Shown: positions 12,543 through 25,229 of the stretch, one piece after another
How positions within the stretch are numbered: the first letter of the stretch is position 1
How the letters are laid out: each line of letters opens with the position of its first letter
NCBI RefSeq assembly: GCF_010093815.1
Contig: NW_022985551.1
Location: 316,832-380,831 of the forward strand
Direction: 5' to 3'
DNA from: Pseudovirgaria hyperparasitica
Taxonomy: Eukaryota; Ascomycota; Dothideomycetes; Acrospermales; Acrospermaceae
Length of the DNA: 64,000 nucleotides
Program-made: the position numbers and the translations under genes
Notes under the pieces: model-generated
Database searches by the model: none
Seen by the model: the letters and a program-made list of their open reading frames with translations, nothing else
What the model was told of the DNA's origin: nothing

Positions 12543-14776
12543 TCACAACTTCGAATTCCTGGCCCGCGACTTTGCATCCTCGTCGACCTCGCGCACACAA
12601 TCAACGACCACATCCCACACTGAGCCATCCACAATCCGCTCGAACACATCCCCTATCAATCCGCCCATCGTCGGCGCTCGGATAGAAGATTCCTCCCTAT
12701 CCTCCTCCTTCTCCTCGACACCAGCCCTCTCACCCCGCGCCACCACACCAGCCACGCCCTTATCAACCACAACCTCAGCAAGACTCTTATTCCGCAAAAA
12801 CGGCACCCCACACGTCCTCCGCACAAACCCATACAACCGCCGCGACCCCAGCCCCAAATACTCCACCGTATCCGGACTATCAAAATGCTCCTCCCGCACA
12901 CGGACAAATTCCGCAAGCGAGAACGCAGCGCAGGACGTCGTCCACTCCTGCAGTATCTGCGCGGATTGGACGTGGTGCGGACCAAGGGCGTCCAGCAAGA
13001 CGGGCAGCGTGGCTTGTGCTGCCCCGCGGAAGCGCTCGGGCGAGTCGAGGCTCATGCCGGCGACGAGACGGGCCTGGAACGCGGACCAGGCGGCCTGATG
13101 GATTTCCTCTGCCGCGGCGACGGTGATGTCGATGGGAGCGAAGACGAGGCGCTGGAGGTGAGATTTGAAGAGCGGTTCGAGGGCGGCGCGGAAGCGCAGG
13201 TCCATGGAGCGGATGTCGAGGGCTTGGCAGAGGGCGACGAGGGCGGCGGCGATCATTTGGGCGAGGACGGCGAGGGCGTCGAGGGTGTAGCGGCATGCGA
13301 TGAGGGCGAGGGAGTTGAGGGATTGGTTGCCCATTTCGGCGGTCTGGACGTGGGAGGCGACGGAGCTGGCGAGGAAGCCGAGTTCGGACTGGAGGGCGGC
13401 GACGAGGATGTCTGTGCCCTTCCAGATGAGGGATGTGCTGGGTTCGTCGATGACGAGGTTTGGCGGCAGGCCTCTGTTTGTGGAGGGGTTGATGAGCTCG
13501 GTGGTTTGGGTGAAGAGCATGCGGCCGATGGACTCGCAGGCCTGGCGGACTTTTTCCATGGCGCTGGTGACGCTTTTGGCCTGGAAGTTGCCGCCGTGGA
13601 GGACGCGGGCGGTGTCGGTGTCGAGGAGGGGGTTGTCGGTGATGGAGTTGAGTTCGATTGAGATTTGGGAGAAGGCGAGCTGGATGTCTTCCACGATGGG
13701 ACCGAGCCATTGGGGGGCGGTGCGGATGGAGTAGCGGTCTTGTCGGAGCGTGTTGTTGCTCGCGTGGCTGTTTGATAGGAGTTGCGAGCCCTGGAGACAG
13801 TGGCGGATCGTGTTTGCGACTGATATCTGGCCTGGGTGCGGGCGCACTCTCGCGATGAACGGGTCGAAGCTCTCGTCGGTGCCTGCGAGGGCTTCGACGC
13901 TCATGGCAGTCAACATCTGGGCTAGGTTGGATAGCAGGATTGCCTCGTGCATGGCCAGGGCTCCCACAGATGCAGACACAGCGGTGCCATTGACGATCGC
14001 TAGGCCTTCTTTTGGACCTAGCTGGATGGGCGAAATGTTGCTGCTCTTCAGCGCCGCCTTTGCGCTCTTCAGATACCTAGATTTGCCCTTCTTAACTCGG
14101 ACAATGGCATTGGATCGGCCCTGGAGAGCGGCGCCGATGTATGCGAGAGGACTGAGATCTCCAGAGGCGGATATGCTACCACGCATCGGTATGATGGGCG
14201 TGATGTCTTCATTGAGAAGCGACAGCAGAGTCTCGAGCGTAGTCACTCGGATACCGGAGGCTCCACTCGCCAGTGAGTTTGCTCGTACGAGCATGGTGGC
14301 CTTGACCCAAGTCTCTGGCATCGACACCGAAGGGCGCAACACGCTTGTGGAGGGTTCCTGAGCAGCGTTCGGTCGTCGCATCTGTAACTCCTCGGGGACG
14401 AGGCCAAACCGTAGAAACTCAATCAGATTGTCCTGTAGTTGATAGACGTGCTCCGTGCGAGTATCTGCGCTGCCACCGAACCCGGTGTTGACGCCATATA
14501 TGACTTCGCCATTGGCTAACAGTGTCTCTACCAGAGCCGAGCTCTTGTTGATAGCTGCAATTGAGGCTTGGTCCAGGTGTGCTTTCTGGCCATATCTGCT
14601 ATCGTGAGAACAATGCCCTTGCAACCAAGCAAAATCGAAACCTACCGAGAGACGGCGATGACGTCCGCGACAGTGATGTTTCTGCCTGACAACGCTATCG
14701 GGCCTTCTTTCAACGCACGCTTCAAATGAGCCCAATGCGCTACAGTCAGCGACGAGAATGAATTGAAGGTAGGCAT
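12543..14776 (-). CDS. phenylalanine/aromatic amino acid ammonia-lyase
   Basis: Exon 1 is 14776-14646 and exon 2 is 14598-12543, with a 47-bp intron, giving 728 residues, normal for fungal PAL. The start ATG at 14776 gives MPTFNSFSSLTVAHW and an N-terminus of family type (LSGRNITVADVIAVSR). The MIO-forming triad Ala-Ser-Gly lies in GSISASGDLSPLAYIG (about 188-190). The catalytic-loop region YGVNTGFGGSADT (near 78-90) and NSITDNPLLD are also present. The enzyme eliminates ammonia from phenylalanine (or tyrosine/histidine) to give trans-cinnamate or analogues. The length, about 200 residues longer than bacterial histidine lyases, favours PAL over HAL. Substrate choice cannot be read with certainty. 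The C-terminus is charged and Glu-rich (EEKEEDREESS). It acts in the cytosol in related fungi. Confidence 0.93.
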
Positions 14777-16586
14777 GTCTTATTCATGCTCAAAGTAAAT
14801 CGGAGAAAAAGGGAAGGAAAAATACGGGGATGACCTTGCGAAGTAGTAGCGGTAGACGATTTATATCTGCAAAAAAAGAATATGCGAGATGAACCATGAA
14901 GCGTGACAATGTGAGACGCGTTTCGCGGCAAAAAGATACCTACACTCTGCAAAGCATTTAGACTCTGTCACATTCGTATGCCGCTCGATCTTTCTATCTT
15001 TGAATTGCAAATCCTGGTGGCGTTGTTTTCCCCATGCACGTCCCTTGAAGCAGTCTAGCAGTCTATTCCTGGTTTGCAGTGATCTGTCACACGGGGTCTC
15101 CCAGCACGAGGAGGATGTTGCATGAATAATCAACACAAAGCACAATATCTGCCGAGTGCGCCGTACTAAGCGATTCATGCACTTCGGCTGATACAAGCTA
15201 CATACTCACGTGTATAGATATATACATACACACAAGAGGGCTGGCGCACTTTTGTGTACCATCGGAATTCAACAAAAACAAAACAACAAACAATAAAAAC
15301 GACAACTGCTGACATCACGTTCACTCGAACGATATCACTCGGAAGTTGCGGTGAGCCCCTGAGGTGACAAATGCCCGTGCCTGAGAGGAAGGCGCTAGTC
15401 CAGATTCGACTCATAGGCTAGAATAGCTGCATAGAAGTCGTACACTTCTACTGCAGCCATCACCTCCAGGTCATCGATTCACAGTTGGCCAACAAAGCAG
15501 GGCTGCCACAGGTGTGAAGAGATAGCTATGCTGATAGGCTTTCCAAGCTTGCATCATATCATGGCATTACACTACACTCAGCCCTACAGTAGCGGCTATC
15601 TAACGTAGTCACCGAAAAGGCCGTATATCTAAGCCCCTTTCGGCGCTCGCTAATGCAAGTGAAACTCACTACCGCACAGGAGGCTGGTTGCTTGCTGTAA
15701 GGGGTTAAGCTGGAGCTTGCTCAACTCGCTATCATGTCGAAGAACGCGCGGAATATGCAACGAAACCTATCGAACTCGCATACAAGTCCTATCGGAGCCC
15801 TCCCGCTATCGATCAGGCTATCAGAAGCGACGATGGTTGTGGTGCAGCAATAGGATTCCATGCTGACAATTATGTGCCTATCACCAAATCAGTCTGCACA
15901 GCGGGTGTTCTTCGCAATCTGCCAGCAGTTGAGCAAAGGCATCCTTGCTAAGATACGCCCGAGCCAGCCCGGACTTGCAAATGACTTTCACCTGAATCCG
16001 AGGTTTATACGTCTTGGCAAGCGAAGGTCAACAATCGTTACCGGCGACACACCCAGCAGGAAACTGTATTTGTTGAGTCAAGCACTAGAACACAGCACGG
16101 CTGGGCCGTTCAGTATATTGATTAAAATGTTAGACACTATAGTGAAACAGGACGATTAGAGACCAACCATCTTTGCGACGGAATCACTACTACTAACTTG
16201 GAATATCCGTCACCCATGCCTCTGTCAAGTCCTCAAAGGTCCTCGGTGCATACACAGCAGAGATGCCTGCCGAAATGCTGAAAGTGAGCTGCTGCATGAT
16301 AGTCTTATCTCGATGGAGAAGTAGCTAGTGGGTTCAACTGTAGCTACATAGTTATAACATGGCTAACAGCGAGACTATATTGGTTCCTCGTGTGAGATGT
16401 GGCGTGTTCGCGGAGCAGACGGATAAACACTAGGTCGAGAGCTATGAATTATGTCGTGACGATCCATCTAGGATCTTATGGGAGGCCAGAGCCTTGCACC
16501 CAGTCCGGAAGACTTGGTCGTATATAAACCGATTTGTGGTCGTTCGAGCATGCATGGCCGCATGTATGTGGCAACCTTTCGACAAG
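14777..16586. other. intergenic, no gene seen
   Basis: This is the promoter side of the ammonia-lyase gene and the space up to the F-box gene. The longest frame (15,860-16,159, plus, 99 codons) has no family resemblance and unremarkable composition, so I do not call it. Nothing else stands out apart from a weak inverted pairing of AAGCCCC and GGGGTTA near 15,630-15,710. Confidence 0.4.
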
Positions 16587-16919
16587 CTAACCACAAGTGA
16601 AGAAACAGCCAATTTGCTTGAAACTACAATCATAGCAGAACCTGCGGAGGTTCCGGTGGACTCGTTGTGCCTCAGCAAACTCGGAAGAGTCCCGGACTCT
16701 GTAGCAGGCAGAACAGCATAATAGCCCGTACTTTTCCGCGACGTTGGACTGGTGGAACACGACGAGATCCTCTTCTCTTGTAAAGTTCCTCGGCCTAACC
16801 AGAGTAAAGAGATGGAAACACGTCAGTCGTAGCATCATCTGCTCCGCTGAGCAAAGATAACTTGCGATTTCGAGGTGCAGCTCACCCGGCAGATGCATGA
16901 AAGTAGAGCGTTCAGACAT
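16587..16919 (-). CDS. small F-box-like protein with Cys-rich tail
   Basis: Single exon, 110 residues from the ATG at 16919. Residues ~7-45 (MHLPGELHLEIASYL, then a Leu/Cys-rich helix) match the start of fungal F-box domains, which bind Skp1 in SCF ubiquitin ligases. After it come CCSACYRVRD (69-77) and FCYDC (94-98), a pattern of paired cysteines often seen just after the F-box in short fungal F-box proteins and possibly metal-binding. The protein stops soon after; related proteins usually continue, so a 3' exon may have been missed or the gene may be truncated. The frame extends upstream to 16,994 without another ATG. Confidence 0.6.
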   Translation of the reverse strand: MSERSTFMHLPGELHLEIASYLCSAEQMMLRLTCFHLFTLVRPRNFTREEDLVVFHQSNVAEKYGLLCCSACYRVRDSSEFAEAQRVHRNLRRFCYDCSFKQIGCFFTCG

Positions 16920-17732
16920 GGGAGAAAAAGATCGAAATGTTTCTTGGGAAATGCTTAGAAGCTGTGTGATGCCTTCTGACGTGCGTTGTAGCAAGGGACT
17001 TAAAGCTTATTAAAACATTTTTCAACGACGAGCATGCTTGAGAAACTACGTAAGTACATATATTTCTAGAGGCTGATGGATGTAAGACACCAAGCCTCAG
17101 TCAGCATTAAACGTCGGAACCATGATGGACGGTATCCCCGATTAGGAAATTTTGGGTCCAATCTTCAGTTCCGAGACTAGACACTCAGCATTTGAGTGCT
17201 TACTAGGCCAGCCACAAGCAAGATCGTCAAAGTCATCGCGAGTACAAACCAGGGAATTGGCCCCAGGATCCGTGGGAACAGGACATGCTATTTGTCTGTT
17301 TCGTGGTCAGGACAGAGGCCATAGAATGTTGACCTACGGACGAAAGCATGGCATCATTAGCGCTGTAGAGTGCCGGGGACAACAATAGAGCTAGTGAATG
17401 AAGATGCTCAACGGGCTGAGCGAAGATATATGAGATATAGTTGTGATACCGATGGAATGATGAAGTGGATAACGGACAACGGAAGAGAGGGACATATATG
17501 ATTCTTGATTCGGGGTCCGTGCGCCCGTAGTGCAGAGTCGCGTAAACGTCATGTCAACCGCGCGCATACACTTGGAAGGTGAAGCACAACATCGGTGCCA
17601 GGATCCTTCATGATGAAACGTCCAGAGCAATGATGATATGCCTCCATAAACCTCGAGCTGGTATATGTGCTCTGGACCGGTAGGACTATGGGCCATTCTT
17701 GAACTGACTGACCCTTGACTTTGACTTGCAGT
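16920..17732. other. intergenic between divergent F-box and MON1 genes
   Basis: No gene was seen. A 127-codon minus-strand frame at 17,391-17,774 overlaps the MON1 start and has no family resemblance. The base before the MON1 ATG is preceded by TTGACTTGCAG, so a 5' UTR intron could end there. Confidence 0.4.
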
Positions 17733-19725
17733 ATGGCGACTGAGCAGACCTCGGACGCCGCACAAGAGGCTCACAAGAGCATCACCTCAGAAGACCCTAA
17801 CTCACCTCTACCCACCGATGGCACTGATGATAATGATGCATTACAAAGCACCTCCGAACCTGTATTAGATGTCTCCAGAGAGAACACCCCGCCGCCACTG
17901 CCACCACGACCACGGCAGAGACCAGATGATATTCAACATGGTTCGAAAACGTTAGCCGTGCCTGTAAGGGGTGCGCGCCCACATCTGCAGTCGAAGGCTA
18001 CAACGGCGCTCTCTTTACAAGATGTACACACACAGAGTGAGAGTCGGAGGAACTCATACTCAGCGCACGTATCGCGGAAGCGCAGTATTATAAGCCTAAG
18101 GAAAGGCCGAAGCAGAAGTGGGAGCGAGGTGGACGATGTCGCAAGTATAAAAAGCTATGCGCCCACCCTAGGCGTTGGCGCAGATGTCGAAAGCATATTG
18201 GGAGAGGTCCTCAAAAATCAAGAGACGGGCCTCAGGAGCTTAAGTGAACACTTTGCTCTATCACAACAGCAGGACGTGCTGTTTCCTGCAGATCCAGAAT
18301 TCGAAGAGGCCTATCTACACGAGTTCGACTCGCTGACTGATGTGGAAAGCGACAACATGAATGAAGGTCAGCTCGAACTCGTAGACCATGGTCATGTTGT
18401 GCCATAGCTAATATCATTTGTATGTAGATGCCGTCCTCCAGCAATGGAAGCTAAAGTTGAAGCATTTCATGATCCTTTCCTCGGCCGGAAAGCCCATCTA
18501 CAGCCGTCATGGCGACGATCGCCTCATATCCCACTATATTGGTGTCATACAAACCATCATCTCCTTCTACCAGGATGCTGAAGACGGTCTCCGAGGCTTC
18601 ACAGCCAATGATACTCGCTTTGTGATTCTCTCCAAAGGCCCTCTGAACCTCGTTGCCATAAGCCGCTTGAGCGAGAGTGACTCGCAGCTGCGCTCCCAGC
18701 TCGAAGCTCTCTACATGCAAATCCTCTCCACGCTGACCCTTCCCAGCATGGAACGCATGTTCTCTAACCGCCCCTCGACTGACCTCCGCCGTCCACTCGA
18801 AGGTACCGAGACTCTAATATCCGCCCTTGCAGACGGCTTTACACGCGGCTCACCGTCCACGCTCCTATCTGCGCTCGAATGCCTCAAATTGCGGAAGTCA
18901 CACCGCCAAGTTATCAACAATACGCTCCTCAAGACACGCTCGCCAAATTTGCTCTACGGCCTCATTGTAGCCAGCGGCAAACTCGTTAGCGTTGTACGCC
19001 CCAAGAAGCACTCCTTGCACCCTGGCGATCTCCACCTGATCTTCAACATGCTCTTCGAAGCTGGCTCCGTCAGAGCTGGCGGTGGCGAAACCTGGGTTCC
19101 GCTGTGTCTGCCTGGCTTCAACAACACCGGCTATCTCTACATGTACGTCAGCTTCTTGCGCGCCGAAGACGACAAGCTCGAGGAAATTTCGGAGCGTCCC
19201 GATATATCATCTGAGCAGGACGAAGTAGCCATAATTCTCATTAGCGCAAACAAAGAAAGCTTCTTCGAGCTAAAACAAATGCGCGACGACCTCGTCTCAC
19301 AGCTAGCGAAAAACCGAAGCTTGTCGCATATCAACAGTGCTATCAAGTCTGGACGCCCGAGCTGCACAGATATCGTTCCCGGCACACCGCTCCGCCATTT
19401 CCTATACAAATCGCGTGGAAACGTGCAGTTCACCATGCCGTCATTCGCCCCGCATATCTCGTCCGACCTTGACCGGCGCCGCCTGATATCCTTATACCAC
19501 GACCTCTCCGCCAGTATCCACGCGAAGCCAACGACTCTGAAGGTGCATCACAATGTAGGCGTGCACTGCATCAGTCTTGCATGGGCGACTTCGTTTTTCG
19601 AGCTCTACTGCGTAGCACCGGGGACAACGAGTCGGATAGCGTTGACGCAGGCAGCGAATAAGATTGTGGAGTGGGTGCGGAGAGAGGAGGAAAGGGTGTT
19701 TATCATTGGCGGTGCGGTGTTTTAG
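17733..19725 (+). CDS. MON1: vacuolar fusion protein MON1
   Basis: Exon 1 is 17733-18366 and exon 2 is 18428-19725 (61-bp intron, split Asp codon), giving 643 residues. The first ~210 residues are disordered and Ser/Pro-rich with a [12 protein letters not shown] stretch. The conserved part opens at the exon junction with [20 protein letters not shown] and IYSRHGDD, typical of the first longin domain of MON1, and runs to the end with further longin-type segments (for example [20 protein letters not shown]). MON1 with CCZ1 is the guanine-nucleotide exchange factor for Ypt7/Rab7 and drives late endosome and vacuole fusion. The gene is convergent with the D-serine-dehydratase-like gene, 232 bp away. 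The ATG was chosen because the upstream extension of the frame uses only non-ATG codons. Confidence 0.95.
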
Positions 19726-19957
19726 ACGTTAATATCGGCCCTGCGCGGGCCTGGACTATGGAATACGATGTCTCCCCAAAGATGGAGTTTGGCATCGACT
19801 GGCTCCGAGGCATGGCGCACCTACACGTTCTCGAATATAATACGCCGGTCGTCACCAACGCCGCTCAAACCACTGAAGGTCCTGATACGCAATTTATCTC
19901 ATATTCGTACCTCAACTCAAGCTCTATAAAGTATGCTGCCAAAAGTCCTAAACACCC

Positions 19958-21530
19958 CTACCATCCGCGGCCCCGAACCCAGACATCCACAACCTCCTCG
20001 CCGCCATCCACAACAAGATACCACCCAAACGCAGCTCCCGCCACACACGCATGATTCGGCCACACCATCACCTTCTCACCAACACCCATCCGCCGCATCT
20101 TAATCCGCGCCTCATCTCCATCCCGTTCCACCGCACCCTCTTCCGCATGTTCCCCGCGCCAGCCCAGAATGCTGTGCTCCTGCGAGATCTTGTCCACAAC
20201 CCAGCCCGTCGGCGCCGCCTCGCTGTACGTCACGGGCACGACACGCTTGACACTAGCATCATCTGCTTTGATCGCACACGCAGCGGCGTACGTCGCAGAG
20301 CCGACGTCAAGCCACGGCGTCACGACGCCCCAGGCGCTGTAGCTCTTGCATGGCTCACGGCCCAGCGCGAGTGTACCGGCGGCGACGAGCACTTGTGGCG
20401 TGGGCCGGTCGGTGTACACGCTCGCGACCTCTACCATGACGCGCAGGGCGATGTGGGACGTGTCGAGCGCGGCGACGGTGTTCTCGGCGGCCGACGGGCG
20501 AGCGTGCGTGGCGAGCTGTTGGAGGTCGAGCACCGGGTAGACGCCGGCGTGGGCCTCGAGGTCGTGGTCGCGGCGCAGGGCGTCGATGAGGCTGCGCAGC
20601 GAGGCCGTTTCGGGGCTGGGTGCGCTGAGGATGTTTTGGATTGCGGTGGCGGTGGGTGTTGCGCCGAAGGATAGGCAGAGACGAGTTTTTGGGAGGCCGG
20701 GGTAGGTAGCGATGAGGGCAGCGGCAGCGCGTAGGCCTTCGAGCTCGCTTTGGAGATAGGAGAGGGCGTCGGAGGGGGTGTTACCGGAGTAGGAGTCGCC
20801 GCGGTGCGAGTAGAAGCCGGCGAAGCGGATGGCCTTGGATGAGGACGTGAGGGCGGAAATCTCGGATAGGGTGGATTCCATGACGGGGCTGTCGACGGGG
20901 ATGCCGGAGCGGTGGTAGCCAGTGTCGACTTTGATCATGATGTCGAATTGCGCGTTGGCGGTGCTGGTGTACTGAGCGATGCCTTGCACGCCGGCTAGAC
21001 TATCGACGAGGAGGATGAGGCCGTTCGAGGATGGACTTGCGAGGGTGCTGGAGATTTCTGCGAGACGGCGGAGTGTTGATGGGGGAGTGGGCATGCCGTA
21101 GATCATCTTCCCTCAAATCAGTCCCATCATCGTCCCTGGACTACAATACACTTACATTAACCTTCCGTCCTTTCTCCTTACATTCCAGCATGTACGGGAG
21201 CAAGAGTTCCATCTCCGCAACCGTGCTCGCGACCAGTCTCACCGGTCCCGTCTCGCCAACTTGCAAACGAGTGAGTTCGACGGTCTGGTCTGATCAGATG
21301 GCGCTTTCCTTCACATAAATAGTTAGTAGACTTACTTTGTGCGTCTTGACGTGTGCGCGAAACAGCACACCTATGGCAGCAGCAGACTGGAGCATTGCAT
21401 CGCAGTTCTTGCGGATCAGGGCAAGGTCGAGAATCGCGGCTGGAGGATCAATCTGCGACAGCGTCTTGCCGATGAAGCGCTCCTTCAGGGGCTGCGCATC
21501 AATGAGCGGGGGGCAGTGGTTGAGCGACAT
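19958..21530 (-). CDS. D-serine dehydratase-like PLP enzyme (DSD1 type)
   Basis: Three exons (21530-21336, 21284-21156, 21106-19958) join in phase 0 through 51- and 49-bp introns to give 490 residues. Exon 1 ends in HVKTHK, the motif with the PLP-binding Lys of the fold-type III alanine-racemase-like barrel. Exon 2 carries VRLVASTVAEMELLLPYML. Exon 3 carries KVDTGYHRSGI and FYSHRGDSY of the barrel, then a C-terminal domain with PNHAC near the end. That His-x-Cys pair binds zinc in eukaryotic D-serine dehydratases. The reaction expected is D-serine to pyruvate and ammonia; D-threo-3-hydroxyaspartate dehydratase is the other possibility. Length and motif order are normal and the gene looks intact. 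Confidence 0.9.
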
Positions 21531-22280
21531 TGTGAGGTGAAGATGAATCTACTGTATTGGTTTGAGAATGGAGGAAGAGGAAGGGTGATGGTGAATGAAA
21601 AGACTGGCAGATTTTCGAGGGTTAAATAAGACTGGTGTTATCTACTCGGTCGTGCTTCGTAGAAAGCTGGGGGCAATAGATTTCTGATCTTGGGCCAAGG
21701 TTAGAAAGCTGGGGGTAATAGAAACGTGATAAGGCGAGTCATAGGGTGAAGGACGTCAGAAGAGTTGTTGCATCGTGTGGAGCCGCCGGTAAATAGTGCT
21801 GACTACGGACAACGGCGCGGAGCGATAGTACGGTTCACATATACGATGCCTCTGGAGTGGTGATGCAGGCTCGAGACGATGTTTTGATTTATACTACAGT
21901 ATATCAGATATTGGCGACAGAGTTGTCGCATCGTCTTCCAGCATGGCATTCTCGGTTCTCGATTCTCACTCAGCCTTGTCGGGACTAGTTGCCTCTTTCG
22001 GCACTAGCGTCGCGCGTCGGGACAATCGACATGGCGCATTTTCTTGGAACAAAGAAAGCTAAACACTGATTGATGCTCCCCTCACTCACTACGCCTCTTC
22101 CCCACCGACCATCACTCCTACTCCCGAGGAGGGCAATACACTTGATTGTTTGCTGATCATGGCCACCTCTACAGTACACTCTCGTTAACCTAAAGGCCTC
22201 CGATTGTCTCATCACTACCTTCTAATCCATCGATCCTGCTACCTCCTTTCTACGGCGAACAATCCCCCCAAATCGCAACA
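21531..22280. other. divergent promoter region
   Basis: It lies between the D-serine-dehydratase-like gene and the YVC1 gene, which are transcribed away from each other. No gene was seen. AGAAAGCTGGGGG occurs twice (21,661 and 21,705), a small direct repeat of unknown meaning. Confidence 0.45.
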
Positions 22281-24467
22281 ATGTCCAACGACAACGAAAG
22301 CTTCCCCCGTCTCCGCTGGTCCCGCAACACTCAGCAGCCGGAACGTCCGCATCACCGTCGTAGTCTGAGCGATGCCCTCCGCTTGATGCGCACACGCGAG
22401 GAGCAGGACAACCTGCTTGGTGACGATGAGCGAGTGGACACGGAAGAGGGGCATGTGCAAGGGCCGGAGCAGATCTTCTGTCCAAATCCCCATGCTGAGT
22501 TACCGGTCTACACGACGCTGCATAGGATACGGAGGCTGGTCATGGCGAGCATAGACGACCCGTACTCCTTTGAGCAGCTGAAGGAGCCACGAATGAACGT
22601 GCTGATTGTGAGACCGTTGGTGGATCGGTTGTATGACCCCGAGGACGTGTCCGTCGGTGAGTAGTCGTGGAGCATTGGTGCGGTGGACCAGGACTGATTG
22701 GTTGCAGTATACTGTTTGTTAGTAAATAAAGTCCAGTTTCTGCGTGAGCAGACGTCCCAGACACATCATGAAACGGTCAGCATCACACGAGCCACACTAT
22801 GCGAGATCGTGGCATCGAAGATTCTGAGACGGATTGACGAAGAGCATTCCGGCCGGCCCGGACTTTTACTTCTTGCCAACGTTCTTGTGGCCAGCTTCGA
22901 GCCGTTCCAGCAAGCACCAGATGAGGTCCTGAGCGAGAGTGGACATCACAGCAGACGGACGAAACGAAATCGAAGAGGAGGATATGAGGGAACGTTGACT
23001 GCGCTGGAAGTCGCAATCATATCAAAGAGCAAGTTCTTCTTGAGCGGTTCGGCGTGCAGGAAGGTTGTTGATGCGGTCTACCGCGGTAGAGTAGTCTACA
23101 CACCGACGTCCTTTATGGACATACTGCCGGACTACTACAAGCACAAGCCAGTATCGCTATATGATCCCCGCAAGGCCCCTATCTTCAACCAGTACCGCCT
23201 GATCGTGCCACGCACCCGAAACCTGATTGAGATCTTTCAGTTCCTGATTCTCTTCATCCTCTACGGCATTGCAATGCACTACCGCGACCACACCCAATGG
23301 ACGGCACCCGAAGTCCTTTTCATAGTCTACGCTGCAGGCTGGGTGCTTGATGAGCTTCTTTCCATCCTCGAGCATGGCTGGGACGTCCACACGCAGAATC
23401 TGTGGTCCTTTCTCGACATATCCTTCTGCGTCATCTACATCACCTACTTGACGGTCCGCATACACGGCTGGGCGGTTGGCAACATGGAACAATGCCGGCA
23501 AGCCCTTGACCTGCTGTCGATAGCCTCTATACTTCTCTTTCCACGCATCGCATTCAATGTTGTACCGGACAACATGCTGTTCCTCTCGCTGCGCGCCATG
23601 ATGGCTGACTTTACCGTGCTCACCCTGCTCGCCGTATGGTGCTTCGCCGGGTTCCTGCTCGCAATGCGCTGGCTTGCTGCCGGCCGTGCCTTTGATGTCT
23701 CGGACGATGACACGAACCCCATCACAATCTCGAAATGGATGCTCTTCATATGGTTCGGCCTCGACGGCACGGGCATCCAACAGGCGCCCACGTTTCATTT
23801 GATTCTGGGTCCCGCACTCATGGTGCTCTTCGCGTTTCTCGGAAACACGCTCTTTCTCACCGTGCTAGTGGCCATTCTCACGAATACATTCAGCAAAATC
23901 GCTGCCGACGCGAGTGCTGAGATCCAGTTTCGACGCGCCGTGCAGACGTTTGAGGGTGTCAAATCTGACAGTTTGTTCCTATATCGACCCCCATTCAACA
24001 TTTTGGCCCTCGTCATCCTCCTCCCATTGAAGTTCATCCTCTCGCCACGATGGTTCCACAAAATCAACGTATTCTCCGTCAAAGCGCTGAACTTTCCCAT
24101 TCTGCTGTTCATCGCACTACACGAACGCCGCAGCCTCTGGACACGCAAGAAAGCCACCGTTTCAGGCGGTCCGAACAAGAAGAAGCGGCTGTCGCTGAGC
24201 AATCTGACCCAGGGCTTCGACGTGCACGGCGACCTCAAGGCTGTCTTCGAGGCGGACCCGCCGACGAGCGTGCTGGATGCGATTGAGGAAGAAGACGACT
24301 TGGACGAGGCTATTCTGGAGAACAGCTTTGCGCATGGGCCTAGGCATGGGGATAGTCTGAGTACGCGCGGCGTGAGCGTGAGTCCGGGGGCGTATAGTGG
24401 CAGTCCGGGGAGTGGCGGCAGGAGGCGGAGGTTTAGTAGTGTTGTTACGGCGGCGCAGGTTACTTGA
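22281..24467 (+). CDS. YVC1: vacuolar TRP-type calcium channel YVC1
   Basis: Exon 1 is 22281-22656 and exon 2 is 22708-24467 (51-bp intron, split Val codon), giving 711 residues. The N-terminal ~230 residues are soluble, with the conserved YDPRKAPIFNQYRLIVPRTR just before the first helix. Several membrane helices follow (FQFLILFILYGIAMHY; LWSFLDISFCVIYITYL; FTVLTLLAVWCFAGFLLAM), then a pore-like ISKWMLFIWFGLDGTGIQQA and a last helix LFLTVLVAILTNTFSKI. The C-terminal tail is acidic (AIEEEDDLDEAILENS) then Ser/Gly-rich. This is the order of the fungal TRPY channel, which releases Ca2+ from the vacuole on stretch or high cytosolic Ca2+; the acidic patch is where calcium activation maps in yeast. 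It lies near MON1, another vacuole gene, though probably by chance. Confidence 0.93.
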
Positions 24468-25177
24468 GGGGGTTTGTGTGGGCGTGTTGAGTGGATGGAT
24501 AGATAGTTTTGATACCCTAGGAGACCCTTATTGTTAATCTGATTGGGCTGTATCCGTCTGTCGTCCTGGATGAATGAGATGTGAGGCGAACTTGAATTCT
24601 TTCGTAGTATTTATCATACTATGCCGCCCGCGCACACTGCGAGAATACAATCCGCAGCCGGTAGTGCTATGCTGACATGCCTCTCCAGCAACCACGATGG
24701 AAACTATGACATGGCGCAAGACCTCCTAATCTCATTCGCATATCACACTCCACCGCAACACTCATCAAATTATCATATATACCCCCAACATGACGAGTCC
24801 CACGTCAGTGTCATGCCAAGGTAATAAACACTAGACAGAGGCTTGGTACTAAGGCTGAGAATGAACTTCGGAAAACAGAATTGGAAATGGGAGGTTGGTG
24901 TGGAGGGCTTTATGGTGTTCATCAATTTGTGTGGGACGCTAGGGGTTGTAGACCTTCTATCATATTGGCGCGGGCGTGGTGTGACGTTGGGTGTGTGTTC
25001 ATGGGTGCGTTTGTGCCTTGGTGTACCATATATGTTGTATCATGTCGTGGATTGTAGGTGAGGCTGCGGATACGTTTCGATTTCACCTGAGGATGAGACA
25101 GGTGGGTGTAACGAGGGAATAGATTTGGTCTTCCAGTCCGTATCCTTGAGGTCCGCGGTGGTAAGTGATGATTCTTA

Positions 25178-25229
<52 letters not shown>

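Noticed and set aside
12885-13710. Long plus- and minus-strand frames of 258 and 276 codons inside the ammonia-lyase gene
   Set aside because: High-GC shadow frames with Gly/Glu- or Arg/Pro/His-rich composition; the lyase frame has all family motifs.
15630-15710. Weak inverted pairing (AAGCCCC / GGGGTTA) that could be a MITE
   Set aside because: The arms match over only about 10 bases with mismatches and no target duplication was found.
15860-16159. 99-codon plus-strand frame upstream of the F-box gene
   Set aside because: No homology, domain or promoter support; length is within chance for this region.
20051-20674. 207-codon plus-strand frame over the D-serine-dehydratase-like gene
   Set aside because: Arg/Gly-rich shadow of a clear gene on the other strand.
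23157-23798. 213-codon minus-strand frame over YVC1
   Set aside because: Shadow of the channel's membrane part; no family resemblance.
25178-25229. Tandem repeat considered as a CRISPR-like array
   Set aside because: Perfect 4-bp units without spacers; a simple microsatellite in a fungal genome.
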